The translations under genes were made by a program, and so were the position numbers. The notes under the pieces were generated by a model. It worked only from the letters and a program-made list of their open reading frames with translations, did no database searches and was not told the origin of the DNA. Positions 8,751 through 16,791 of a stretch of DNA of 64,000 bases are shown in pieces; the stretch's first letter is position 1, and every line of letters begins with the position of its first letter. The DNA is from DASVTU01 sp036387415 (GTDB lineage Bacteria > Acidobacteriota > Blastocatellia > Pyrinomonadales > Pyrinomonadaceae): NCBI GenBank assembly GCA_036387415.1, contig DASVTU010000033.1:1-64000 (forward strand), in the 5' to 3' direction.

Positions 8751-9305
8751 CTAACGTGGAGTGCGGCGGCGGGGCGTCGCGGTTAAGAGAGCTTCGAGTT
8801 TAAGTCGCGCGGCGGGCGTCTGTGCGCGTTGTTGTAAGTTGGCATGATGAAAATGGCAAATAGCGATGGCGAGCGCATCCGCTGCGTCGTGGGGTTGCGG
8901 CGGGGCGTTGAGCCGGAGAAGCACGCGTACCATCTCTTGCACCTGATGTTTTTCCGCAGCGCCGTAGCCGACCACCGACTGCTTGATAAGTCGCGGCGCA
9001 TATTCGGCTATCTCGACTCCGGCGCGTTCAGCGGCCAGCAAGGCGACCCCGCGCACGTGTCCGAGTTTGAGCGCGGTCTTGACGTTGACGGCGAAGAAGG
9101 CTTCCTCGATGGCGCAAACATCCGGCTCGAAACGCGCAATCAACTCTTCAATCCCGTTACTGATTTTCAACAGCCGCGCCGCGAACCTTTCGCGCGCAGG
9201 AGCCTTCAACGTGCCGTACTCGACCAACTGGTAACGCCGCGCATCACCCTCCACGACGCCCCAACCTGTCGTCTCGCTGCCTGGGTCAATTCCAAGAACA
9301 CGCAT
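8751..9305 (-). CDS. ruvC: Holliday junction endonuclease RuvC
   Basis: Homodimeric RNase H-fold nuclease that cuts Holliday junctions in recombination. The 184 residues are slightly longer than usual because of a short basic C-tail (PRRRTPR). The catalytic acids are all visible: D7 in GIDPGSETTGWG, E67 in CAIEEAFF, D140 and D143 in HDAADALAIA. ruvA and ruvB are not in the window. yebC lies upstream on the same strand, the usual partner in many genomes. A word-repeat palindrome occupies the gap between them. Confidence 0.95.
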   Translation of the reverse strand: MRVLGIDPGSETTGWGVVEGDARRYQLVEYGTLKAPARERFAARLLKISNGIEELIARFEPDVCAIEEAFFAVNVKTALKLGHVRGVALLAAERAGVEIAEYAPRLIKQSVVGYGAAEKHQVQEMVRVLLRLNAPPQPHDAADALAIAICHFHHANLQQRAQTPAARLKLEALLTATPRRRTPR

Positions 9306-9310
9306 AAGAA

Positions 9311-9390
9311 CAGAGTTGAGAGGTTGGATGTCAGAGGTTAGTCAAGAAGTTTGTTTCACTGACCTCTAGCCTCTAATCTCACGCCTCTGC
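9311..9390. repeat. GAGGTT word-repeat palindrome
   Basis: The left arm (9311-9343) contains GTTGAGAGGTTGGATGTCAG and AGGTTAG words. The right arm (9359-9390) contains CTGACCTCTAGCCTCTAATC. It fills the yebC-ruvC gap and resembles the other intergenic palindromes in architecture but uses different words. Confidence 0.7.
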
Positions 9391-9396
9391 TTTTCC

Positions 9397-10134
9397 TTAC
9401 TCCATGTCTTCTTCGCTGATGTCGAAGTTGGCAGAGACTTTTTGCACGTCGTCATGGTCTTCGAGGGCTTCCATGAGTTTGAGCATTTGCTTGGCTTCGG
9501 TGCCTTCGAGTTTGATGTAGTTCTTGGGAACCATCTCGACTTCGGCGACCTGCGGTTCGACGCCCGCCTTCTTCACGGCATCGAGCACAACGTCGAAGCT
9601 GTCCGGCGCGGTGATGATTTCAAAATTGTCTTCGTCGTCGCGGAGGTCTTCGGCTCCGGCATCGGTGACGATTTCAAAAAGTTCATCTTCGGGCTTCGCC
9701 GATTTTTCAACGACGATGTAGCCCTTCTTCTCGAAGAGATAACCGACCGCGCCCGACGTGCCGAGGTTGCCGCCGTTCTTCGAGAAGATGTGACGAATCT
9801 CTGCGACTGTGCGATTGCGATTGTCGGTCATCGAATCGACCATCACGGCGACGCCGCCCGGCCCGTAGCCTTCATAGGTTATCTCGTCATAGCTTGTGCC
9901 TTCGAGTTCGCCCGTACCGCGTTTGATGGCGCGGTCAATCGTATCGTTGGGCATGTTGCCGCCCTTGGCGTCGGCGATGGCTTTGCGTAGACGCGCGTTG
10001 GCTTCCGGGTCGCCGCCGCCCGTGCGCGCCGCGACCGTGATTTCCTTAATCAATTTGGTGAAAAGTTTTCCGCGCTTGGCATCGAGCGCACCTTTTTTGT
10101 GTTTAATAGTATGCCATTTTGAGTGTCCAGACAT
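9397..10134 (-). CDS. yebC: YebC/PmpR-family protein
   Basis: YebC/TACO1-type protein. Members act as DNA-binding regulators or as translation factors that relieve ribosome stalling at proline runs. The 245 residues carry the diagnostic start MSGHSKWHTIKHKKGALDAKRGK, then KLIKEITVAARTGGGDPEANARLR, GTGELEGTSYDEITYEGYGPGG and the three-domain body through NYIKLEGTEAKQMLKLMEAL. It is followed downstream by ruvC, a conserved neighbourhood. The tail is acidic (SEEDME). Confidence 0.95.
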   Translation of the reverse strand: MSGHSKWHTIKHKKGALDAKRGKLFTKLIKEITVAARTGGGDPEANARLRKAIADAKGGNMPNDTIDRAIKRGTGELEGTSYDEITYEGYGPGGVAVMVDSMTDNRNRTVAEIRHIFSKNGGNLGTSGAVGYLFEKKGYIVVEKSAKPEDELFEIVTDAGAEDLRDDEDNFEIITAPDSFDVVLDAVKKAGVEPQVAEVEMVPKNYIKLEGTEAKQMLKLMEALEDHDDVQKVSANFDISEEDME

Positions 10135-10213
10135 GTTCGATAGTTTCCTCGGAAAATTTTATGAACGCGACGCGGGACGCGAATATATCATGCGGTTTTT
10201 CAGCGCCGCAACA

Positions 10214-10414
10214 GCGGATTGCGGAATGCGAATTTCATATTGCGGAATGAAAACGGTAGAGAGTAGACGGTAGCCAGGAGTCAGTAGAAATACTTGTTTG
10301 AGTAGAGACGTTTGATGAGCCGTGCTTTCAACTGCTTTCCGGTTCTTATTCTGGCTTCTGGCTACTGACTCCTGAATTTTTGTCCTTTCAATCCGCAATC
10401 CATATTCCGCAATC
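10214..10414. repeat. Nested two-layer palindrome
   Basis: The outer arms are GCGGATT/GCGGAATG words (10214-10249) against AATCCGCAATC/ATTCCGCAATC (10390-10414). The inner arms are GTAGAGA/GTAGACG/GTAGCCAGGAGTCAGTAG (10256-10287) against CTGGCTTCTGGCTACTGACT (10351-10374). Two different word families are thus nested one inside the other between yebC and the DUF167 gene. The same nesting order occurs at 22020-22224. Confidence 0.8.
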
Positions 10415-10426
10415 AGAAATCTGGAA

Positions 10427-10720
10427 TTAGGTCGCTTCTTTCAGCAAAGCTGTGAGGCGCGTGGGGTCTGCGCCGTGAACGCGCACGCGTTTATTTTTTG
10501 AAGCGTGGCCGCTCATGATTTCGACGGCGCTTGGAGCGACGCCGAGCGCGCGTGCGAGGAAAAGCGATAGTTCATCGTTGGCCGCTCCTTCGACGGGCGG
10601 GGCGGCGACACGCACGCGCAACGCGCCGTCATGCATACCAGCTACGCCGCTCCTCGAAGCGCGCGGCACGACTCGCACAGCGAATGTAATGGCGTCGTCG
10701 GATTGATTGTACTGAAGCAT
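10427..10720 (-). CDS. YggU/DUF167 family protein
   Basis: Small conserved protein of the YggU/DUF167 family, of unknown biochemical role. The body FAVRVVPRASRSGVAGMHDG, then VRVAAPPVEGAANDEL and SGHASKNKRVRV, matches the family. The ATG at 10720 gives 97 residues and has AGGAGG immediately upstream. A GTG at 10732 in frame would overlap that Shine-Dalgarno. It follows yggT with almost no gap, and yggS is upstream of that, so yggS-yggT-yggU looks like one transcription unit. Confidence 0.9.
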   Translation of the reverse strand: MLQYNQSDDAITFAVRVVPRASRSGVAGMHDGALRVRVAAPPVEGAANDELSLFLARALGVAPSAVEIMSGHASKNKRVRVHGADPTRLTALLKEAT

Positions 10721-10735
10721 ACGCCTCCTCACGTC

Positions 10736-11347
10736 TCATCCGACAAACCGGATTTGCCAGCCGCGCAAGAGCGTCATCGCAATCGCCACTTGAAACAACC
10801 TGATGATGATGAAGGCGACGATGGGCGAGATGTCGAACATGCCAAGCGGCGGTATCATCTGTCTGAGCGGAACCAGAATGGGGTCGGTCACTCTGGCGAG
10901 AAATCGCATCAGAGGATTGGCGTAGCTAACCTGTCCCCAAGAAAAGATGATGCGGATGAAGATAAAGAGACTGTAGAGCGACAGCAGTCCGTAGAGGAGA
11001 TAGCCGAAGAGCGCGATGACGCCGCCGCGCGTGAGGCTCAGGAGGATGCCTGCCGCTGTGTTGAGTAGGCTGGCGGCGAGTTCCAGTGCGAAGTAGCCGA
11101 GCAGAATCGTGAGTAACACGACGACGAGCGGTGCGCCGTTTGGCTGAATACCGAAGCCCATCAACGCGCGCCGGACAGGATTGACGAAGCGGTCGGTCAA
11201 GCTGCGAATGAGCAGCACGGGACGGCTGAAGGGATTGACATCGGCATAGTTCAAAATGAACCGCGCCAGCATCAGCACAATCACCGCCGTGATGACCGTC
11301 ACCACGGCGTACCAGATAAACAGAAAAAGCATTTCGATAACTATCAT
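10736..11347 (-). CDS. yggT: YggT family membrane protein
   Basis: Integral membrane protein of the YggT family, linked to osmotic and division-related membrane functions in other bacteria. The 203 residues hold two YGGT repeats, with the first signature NPFSRPVLLIRSLTDRFVNPVRR and the second ANPLMRFLARVTDPILVPLRQ. About five hydrophobic segments occur (for example IWYAVVTVITAVIVLML near residue 11). It sits between yggS upstream and the DUF167 gene downstream. Confidence 0.92.
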   Translation of the reverse strand: MIVIEMLFLFIWYAVVTVITAVIVLMLARFILNYADVNPFSRPVLLIRSLTDRFVNPVRRALMGFGIQPNGAPLVVVLLTILLGYFALELAASLLNTAAGILLSLTRGGVIALFGYLLYGLLSLYSLFIFIRIIFSWGQVSYANPLMRFLARVTDPILVPLRQMIPPLGMFDISPIVAFIIIRLFQVAIAMTLLRGWQIRFVG

Positions 11348-11388
11348 AAAATCACACTACTATCTTGCTGCCCTGCATTAATGGCGCG

Positions 11389-12129
11389 TTAGGAAGCGGC
11401 GATGCCTCTCGCGCCGAAGATGGCCGTGCCGACGCGCACCAGCGTCGCTCCCTCCTCGACGGCGATTTCAAAGTCGTGGCTCATGCCCATCGACAGTTCG
11501 CCGTCTGAACCGCTCGACGCAAACGCACCGCGCGCGCGCAACTCGTCGCGCAAGCTCCGCAAGCGACGGAAAAAGGGGCGCACGCTCTCCGCATCTTCAA
11601 AGAAGGGCGGCAGCGTCATCAGCCCCATCAGACGCAGACGCGCACACGCGCCGACAGCATCCGCGATACGCGGCAACTCATCCACATCCGCACCTGCTTT
11701 CGTCGCCTCGCCCGCGAGGTCAACTTGAATCAAAACGTCGAGATGTTCGCGCCCATCTTCGATGCAGAGACGTTCGAGACGTTCAACCATCGACACGGAA
11801 TCGAGCGTGTGAATCACGTCGAAAAGTCTCGCGGCGCGACGCGCCTTGTTCGCCTGAAGATGCCCGATGAGATGCCAGCGCGCTGACGTGCGCCCGACCT
11901 CGGCAATCTTGCCTTCCGCTTCCTGCACGCGATTCTCACCGAAATCAGATGCGCCCGCCGCGTTGGCTTCACGCAGCAACTCCGGCGGATGTGTCTTGCT
12001 GACGGCGATGAGCGTGACATCTTCGGGCACACGTCCCGCGCGTCGCGCGCTCGCGTCGATACGTTCGCGCACACGCGCAAGACGTGCGCGCAAAGTTTCC
12101 GTCTCCGGCGTTGTGGTCGCTTCCGGCAT
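11389..12129 (-). CDS. yggS: PLP homeostasis protein YggS/PLPBP
   Basis: Pyridoxal-phosphate-binding protein of the alanine-racemase-like fold, which controls intracellular PLP and amino-acid balance without known catalysis. The Schiff-base lysine is K45 in LIAVSKTHP, counting from the ATG at 12129. The family segments DFGENRVQEAEGK, WHLIGHLQANK, LIQVDLAGEATKAG and GMSHDFEIAVEEGATLVRVG are all present. A TTG at 12153 would add eight residues. The length of 246 residues fits. It heads the yggS-yggT-DUF167 run. Confidence 0.93.
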   Translation of the reverse strand: MPEATTTPETETLRARLARVRERIDASARRAGRVPEDVTLIAVSKTHPPELLREANAAGASDFGENRVQEAEGKIAEVGRTSARWHLIGHLQANKARRAARLFDVIHTLDSVSMVERLERLCIEDGREHLDVLIQVDLAGEATKAGADVDELPRIADAVGACARLRLMGLMTLPPFFEDAESVRPFFRRLRSLRDELRARGAFASSGSDGELSMGMSHDFEIAVEEGATLVRVGTAIFGARGIAAS

Positions 12130-12453
12130 CTGTTCTTGGGCGGCGTTTATCAAACGCCAAAACTATAACAAGCACGCGCGCCCGCCCGCAACCGGATGCC
12201 CTTCTCTTTCCGCACAGACGCGCGTCTCTCCGTGTCGGAAGCGCCCGCGCACGCATTCTGTGTGTCATCCCATACGGTCAGAAGCGTCACGTTATCGTGC
12301 ACCTTGCTGCCATCCTCCGGTCGTCTATATCTTCGATTGTCAACGATTTAGCACGTCGCGGGGCTGGCACGGCGATTGTTTATCAATTTCATGTCTTCAC
12401 TTTAGAAGCACAAAAATCGTAGGGCGTAAATGCAGTTTTGGGGGAGGGATTCG
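12130..12453. other. Divergent intergenic region
   Basis: No gene is seen in these roughly 320 bp between yggS (minus) and the exported protein gene (plus). It contains a sigma-54-like sequence at 12365-12379 and a TTGTCAACGATTTAGC stretch. No terminator or riboswitch is recognised. Confidence 0.5.
12365..12379 (+). promoter_or_regulatory. Possible sigma-54 promoter
   Basis: TGGCACGGCGATTGT matches the TGGCACG-N4-TTGC pattern except that the final C of the -12 element is T. Spacing between the GG and the -12 dinucleotide is correct. It lies 75 bp before the gene at 12454. The -12 mismatch is at an important base, so this is tentative. Confidence 0.3.
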
Positions 12454-13257
12454 ATGATGTCAGACAGGGATAACGGGCGAAGTTCGAGAATATACATGCT
12501 GGTGCTGGTCGCTATTTTGGCGCTGCCCGCATTGGCTTTGACGGCTCAAGCGCAGGGGCGCGGCAGAGGCCGCGACCGCGATAACGACGGCATCGACGAC
12601 CGTTATGAGCGTCGCGGAACCGAGCGTGTCGCCGAGCGTCAGGGCTACGAGCAAGGTCTGCGCGCCGGACGCGAAGACCGCGCACGTCGTGAACGTTTCG
12701 ACTTCCGCGACGAGGGCGCATTTCAGGATGCGACCTACGGCTACCGCGACGAGTATGGCAACAGAGAACTCTATCGACGCAATTTCCGCCAAGCCTTCCG
12801 TCAGGGCTACGAGCGCGGCTACGGCGCCACTAACCGCAACGACGATTACCGCGACCGCAATCGTAATGATGATTACGACAGCCGCCGAAGCGACGGATAC
12901 GGCGACGATGATGGCTCCTACCGCAACGATGGCTACGGCGACGATGACCGCTACGGTAACAACCAACAGCAGATTGCACAGCAGGCTCTCAACTACGGTT
13001 ATCGCGAGGGCTACGAAGCCGGACGCCAAGACCGTTCACGCAACGACCGCTTCGATTATCAGGACGAAGGCGCGTACAGGGATGCGACCGCCGGTTATCG
13101 CAGCCAGTATGGCAATCGTGAAACCTACCGCCGCTATTTCCGAGAGGGATTCCAACGCGGCTACGAAGAGGGCTACGAGGGCAGAAGCCGCAGCAACAGC
13201 GATGGTCGCGGCGGCATCTTCGGCAGCATCCTCGAAGGCATTCTTGGCCGTCCATAA
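12454..13257 (+). CDS. Exported protein with duplicated Arg/Tyr-rich unit
   Basis: I do not recognise a named family. The start at 12454 is supported by gggggaggg five bases upstream. A signal peptide follows (IYMLVLVAILALPALALTAQAQG), then an acidic-basic RGRDRDNDGIDDRYERR stretch. Two copies of a roughly 60-residue unit come next. The first runs from YEQGLRAGREDRARRERFDF to RQGYERGYG, the second from YREGYEAGRQDRSRNDRFDY to QRGYEEGYEG. They are separated by a low-complexity linker of NDDYRDRN-type repeats. The tail GGIFGSILEGILG is hydrophobic. The mature protein would lie in the envelope and is likely helical; the role is unknown. Confidence 0.8.
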   Translation: MMSDRDNGRSSRIYMLVLVAILALPALALTAQAQGRGRGRDRDNDGIDDRYERRGTERVAERQGYEQGLRAGREDRARRERFDFRDEGAFQDATYGYRDEYGNRELYRRNFRQAFRQGYERGYGATNRNDDYRDRNRNDDYDSRRSDGYGDDDGSYRNDGYGDDDRYGNNQQQIAQQALNYGYREGYEAGRQDRSRNDRFDYQDEGAYRDATAGYRSQYGNRETYRRYFREGFQRGYEEGYEGRSRSNSDGRGGIFGSILEGILGRP

Positions 13258-13284
13258 AGGTTGCGCCCAGTCGAGACTGTTTGC

Positions 13285-13314
13285 TTGACACTCCTGCGCT
13301 TCTGTCCGTATGAT
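13285..13314 (+). promoter_or_regulatory. Promoter of tRNA-Leu
   Basis: TTGACA at 13285-13290, an 18-bp spacer and TATGAT at 13309-13314, placed 18 bp before the mature tRNA. This is a near-consensus sigma-70 promoter. Confidence 0.7.
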
Positions 13315-13331
13315 TCTCGTCACCGTAGCAC

Positions 13332-13415
13332 GCGGATGTGGCGGAACTGGCAGACGCGCAGGTCTCAGAAGCCTGTGATGGTGACATCGTGGAGGTTCAA
13401 GTCCTCTCATCCGCA
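13332..13415 (+). tRNA. tRNA-Leu (anticodon CAG)
   Basis: An 84-nt class II tRNA. The acceptor stem GCGGATG pairs with CATCCGC, and the discriminator is A. The anticodon arm CAGGT-CTCAGAA-GCCTG gives anticodon CAG, which reads CUG. A variable arm (TGGTGACATCG) separates it from the T arm GGTTCAAGTCC. CCA is not encoded. Confidence 0.95.
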
Positions 13416-13420
13416 TTAAG

Positions 13421-13485
13421 AATTAAAAAGGCAAAAGTGAAAAGGGTTCGCCCTCTCATTTTTGCCTTTTGCTTTTTTAACTTTT
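13421..13485. terminator. Hairpin after tRNA-Leu, word-repeat type
   Basis: The left arm AATTAAAAAGGCAAAAGTG continuing to AAAAGGG (13421-13446) pairs across a TTCG loop with CCCTCTCATTTTTGCC continuing to TTTTGC (13451-13471). A T-rich tail follows. It separates the plus-strand tRNA from the minus-strand DUF6941 gene and could terminate from both sides. Confidence 0.7.
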
Positions 13486-13490
13486 AACCT

Positions 13491-13931
13491 TCAATTGACG
13501 GTTTCGGATGCGGCGTCGGTGGGTGGTCGAAAGGTGTTGGCGTCGGCGACGATGAGAGGTTGTTCGTCGAAGAGGGTCGAGTCGATCAGCGTCTGTACCC
13601 AGTATTGTCCGGGTTCATGAAAGACGACACTGACGAAGAAGCTGATGTTGTCGGCGAAGCCGCCGGGCGCAATCTCGAAGCGCGTAGGCTGCGAGACAAC
13701 CACGGGTTGTTTCTTGTCGGGAGTTAGAATTCGCACCTCCGAGAGATAACCGCCCTCGCCCGCCCAATGATTGACGACCGCGAACTTGATGAGCGAGACG
13801 GGTAACTGCTGTACGACGAGATTTTGAAACACGCCCATAAATGAGAGCCTGTTGCCGGCTTCGAGTCGCACGTCGTCGCAGAGAATCGTATAAATCAATT
13901 GGAGATTGCTGTTCTGTTCCGTTGTCTTCAT
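13491..13931 (-). CDS. DUF6941 family protein
   Basis: A 146-residue protein resembling the DUF6941 family, whose function is unknown. The family-like opening LQLIYTILCDDVRLEAGNRL then FMGVFQNLVV is clear, with a beta-rich body (VRILTPDKKQPVVV, VVFHEPGQYWVQTLIDS) that looks like a single sandwich domain. The ATG at 13931 places the conserved LCDD near residue 17, as expected; upstream ATGs at 13943 and 13967 also exist. It has no signal peptide and sits next to ligA on the same strand. Confidence 0.75.
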   Translation of the reverse strand: MKTTEQNSNLQLIYTILCDDVRLEAGNRLSFMGVFQNLVVQQLPVSLIKFAVVNHWAGEGGYLSEVRILTPDKKQPVVVSQPTRFEIAPGGFADNISFFVSVVFHEPGQYWVQTLIDSTLFDEQPLIVADANTFRPPTDAASETVN

Positions 13932-13984
13932 TAAAGTTTCCATTCCTGTTTTTGGTCGCCCTGCCATTCTCGCGCGGCGAGCGT

Positions 13985-16087
13985 CTACTTCGCTTCCAAA
14001 CCGAACAACCCGCGCAATGCTGCTTCGTCAATCACGTTCAGCTTAAGGTCTTGAGCCTTATCCAACTTTGAACCCGCATCCTCACCCGCCACAACGTAGT
14101 CGGTCTTCTTGCTGACGGTGGAAGTGACGCGACCGCCGCGCGCTTCGATGAGAGCGCGTGCTTCGTCGCGCGTCAGGCTCTCAAGTTTGCCAGTCAGGAC
14201 AAACTGTTTACCCGCAAACCTCTCATCATGTGTTGCGCCCATTGCGCCCTTTTCGAGTTCTGTCCGCACGCCCGCCGCACGGAGTCGTTCGCATAGAGCG
14301 CGGTTACCTTCGTCTGCAAACCAGTCGCGGACGCTCTCGGCCACAGTCAGACCGATTTCATGTAGCGCGTCAACCTCTTCGACCGTGGCCACGGCAAGAC
14401 CATCAAGCGAGCGAAAGCCACGTGCGAGAATAGCGGCGGTACGTTCGCCGACGTGACGAATACCTAAACCGAAGACGAGATGCGGCAGATCGCGTTCCTT
14501 GCTCGCTTCGATTTGCGCGCGGAGATTTGTCGCCGATTTTTCCGCCATGCGTTCAAGTGCGGAGAGGTCTTCCAGTGTGAGACTGTACAAATCGCCCACA
14601 TCGCGCACCATCTTCCTCTGCACCAACTGTTCGGCCAACGCTTCGCCCAAACCTTCGATTCGCATCGCACGCCGTGACGCGTAATGGAGCAGACGAGCCT
14701 TGAGTTGCGCCGTGCAGTCAGCGGCCACACAACGCGTTACCGCTTCGCCTTCAGGCCGCGATACAGTGCCGCCGCAGACAGGACACTTCTTCGGCATGCG
14801 AAACGTCTTCTCTGCGCCCGTCCGCCGTGATTCGATGACTTTGACGACCTTCGGGATAACTTCGCCGCCTTTTTCAATCAAGACCCAATCGCCCACACGC
14901 ACGCCGAGACGCCGAATCTCGTCTTCGTTATGCAGCGTCGCACGCGCGACGGTCGAGCCTGCGAGGAGGACGGGCGTGAGATTGGCGACGGGCGTGAGCG
15001 CGCCCGTGCGCCCGACTTGAACGGTGATTGCTTCGACCTGCGTCGTCGCCTGTCGCGCCGGATATTTGTATGCGATAGCCCAACGCGGAGATTTCGTCGT
15101 CGCGCCAAACTCCTCCTGCAACGCCGTCGAGTTCAGTTTCACCACAACGCCATCAATCTCGTATTCGAGACGGTCGCGCTCGCCTTCAAGTTGGTTGCAG
15201 AAATCAATCACGTCGTCAATCGTCGCGCACAACTGGCGGGGCGCGGCGAGACTGAAACCTGCGCGCTCAAGCCAGTTGAGCGCGTCCCAGTGTGTGGCGA
15301 AGGGTTTGCGGTCGCCCGCGAGCACGTCGTAGGCGAACATCTCAAGCCGACGCGTGGCGACGATTTTCGGGTCGAGTTGACGAATCGTTCCGGCGGCGGC
15401 GTTGCGCGGGTTGGCGAAGCGTGGCACGTCTTCTTCCTCGCGTTCGGCGTTGAGGCGCTCGAAGGCGCGACGCGACATGTAAGCCTCGCCGCGCACTTCG
15501 ATAGCACGCCCGTTTTGACCTTCCTTGAGGCGGAGCGGAACGGCGCGAATGGTGCGGACGTTCTGCGTCACATCCTCGCCGCGACGACCATCGCCGCGCG
15601 TGACGCCGCGCATGAGCACTCCGTCTTCGTAATGCAGCGAGATGGAGAGGCCGTCGATTTTGAGTTCGGCGACGTATTCGATGCGGCGACCGTCGGCGAG
15701 GCGTTTGATGCGTTCGTCGAAGGCGCGCAGGGCGTCGATGTTGTAGCTGTTGTCGAGCGAGAGCATCGGCTGACGATGCACGTACTCCTCGAAGCCGACG
15801 GCGGGACGCCCTCCGACGCGTTGGGTCGGGCTGTCCGCCGTCTTCAGTTGCGGATACTCGTCCTCCAACTGCTGTAAGCGAACGATGAGCGCATCGTATT
15901 CGGCGTCGGAGATTTCCGGATTGTCGTGGACGTAATAGAGTTCTTCGTGGCGCAGAATTTCTTCACGCAGCGATGCGATTTCACGCTCTTTACTCTTAGG
16001 ATTGGCAGACACTTCCGTGGCACCGTCTTGTTCTGTAGGAATCAAGCTTTCGCGCTCATCATAACGGAAGCCTTCGGCATTCCACAA
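13985..16087 (-). CDS. ligA: NAD-dependent DNA ligase LigA
   Basis: Essential NAD+-dependent ligase that seals nicks in replication and repair. The 700 residues follow family order. The Ia domain contains EELYYVHDNPEISDAEYDAL, and the adenylation domain has catalytic K143 in ELKIDGLSIS. The OB fold follows, then a Cys4 zinc finger starting CPVCGGTVSRPEGEAVTRCV, helix-hairpin-helix repeats and a C-terminal BRCT domain (AGKQFVLTGKLESLTRDEAR). Residues 1-30 exceed the usual N-terminus, so translation may begin at an internal GTG near residue 26. No truncation is seen. Confidence 0.96.
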   Translation of the reverse strand: MWNAEGFRYDERESLIPTEQDGATEVSANPKSKEREIASLREEILRHEELYYVHDNPEISDAEYDALIVRLQQLEDEYPQLKTADSPTQRVGGRPAVGFEEYVHRQPMLSLDNSYNIDALRAFDERIKRLADGRRIEYVAELKIDGLSISLHYEDGVLMRGVTRGDGRRGEDVTQNVRTIRAVPLRLKEGQNGRAIEVRGEAYMSRRAFERLNAEREEEDVPRFANPRNAAAGTIRQLDPKIVATRRLEMFAYDVLAGDRKPFATHWDALNWLERAGFSLAAPRQLCATIDDVIDFCNQLEGERDRLEYEIDGVVVKLNSTALQEEFGATTKSPRWAIAYKYPARQATTQVEAITVQVGRTGALTPVANLTPVLLAGSTVARATLHNEDEIRRLGVRVGDWVLIEKGGEVIPKVVKVIESRRTGAEKTFRMPKKCPVCGGTVSRPEGEAVTRCVAADCTAQLKARLLHYASRRAMRIEGLGEALAEQLVQRKMVRDVGDLYSLTLEDLSALERMAEKSATNLRAQIEASKERDLPHLVFGLGIRHVGERTAAILARGFRSLDGLAVATVEEVDALHEIGLTVAESVRDWFADEGNRALCERLRAAGVRTELEKGAMGATHDERFAGKQFVLTGKLESLTRDEARALIEARGGRVTSTVSKKTDYVVAGEDAGSKLDKAQDLKLNVIDEAALRGLFGLEAK

Positions 16088-16108
16088 TCACGTGTGCGAT
16101 TGCAATTT

Positions 16109-16684
16109 TTAGTCTTGTTCGACAGTCATGTTGGAAGGCGCGAAGCACAGGAGATAAGGCGAAGCGTCGGGCTGGTAGTCCTGACGCGATATCGAATAGT
16201 AGATGCAATCGATGCCGTAAAAACGTTTTTCGCCTTCGCATTTCATAGCGAGCTTTTCCATCACGTGCTGCGAGGCGACGTTTTCGGGTCGGGTCACGGC
16301 GACGATGCGTTCGAGTCGCAACTCTACAAAACCGTAACGGAGACAGGCACGCGCGGCCTCCGTCGCCAGTCCTCTGCCCCAGTATGCCTTCGCCAGCACG
16401 TAGGTCAGTTCGGGAGCGCCTTCGAGTAGTCTCAGCCCGCAGTAGCCTATCAACTTCCCATCCTCTTTATGAATCAAAGCCCAACGTCCGAGGCGTCGCT
16501 CCGTCCAATAATTCTCGATGAAATTACGGAGGTGTGCCAGGCATTCCGCCTTGTCGGGCGGCTTGCCGTCGCCGAGAAAACGTACCACTTCGGGGTCGCT
16601 GAATAGTTCGGCGAGCGCATCCCAATCATCCATCGTGAAGCGACGGAAGTGGAGTCGTGCAGTTTCGATGTCGGGAACGTTCAT
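16109..16684 (-). CDS. GNAT acetyltransferase, RimJ-like
   Basis: GNAT-fold N-acetyltransferase of the RimJ/RimL type (191 residues), using acetyl-CoA on an unknown amine. The opening IETARLHFRRFTMDDWDALAEL is typical. LIGYCGLRLLEGAPELTYVLAKAYWGRGLATEAARA holds the acetyl-CoA loop (YWGRGLATEA), followed by LRLERIVAVTRPENVASQHV. It starts shortly upstream of ligA's neighbourhood on the same strand. The substrate cannot be told from sequence. Confidence 0.85.
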   Translation of the reverse strand: MNVPDIETARLHFRRFTMDDWDALAELFSDPEVVRFLGDGKPPDKAECLAHLRNFIENYWTERRLGRWALIHKEDGKLIGYCGLRLLEGAPELTYVLAKAYWGRGLATEAARACLRYGFVELRLERIVAVTRPENVASQHVMEKLAMKCEGEKRFYGIDCIYYSISRQDYQPDASPYLLCFAPSNMTVEQD

Positions 16685-16791
16685 AAGAAATTTCTGTTTG
16701 AGGTGGTTGGTGTGAAGTTTGGAAGCACTGCTGTTGAGAGTCGCTTCTCCGGCGCGTTCGGGAATTTTCCTTTAGTCGGGTTTGAGCGCAA

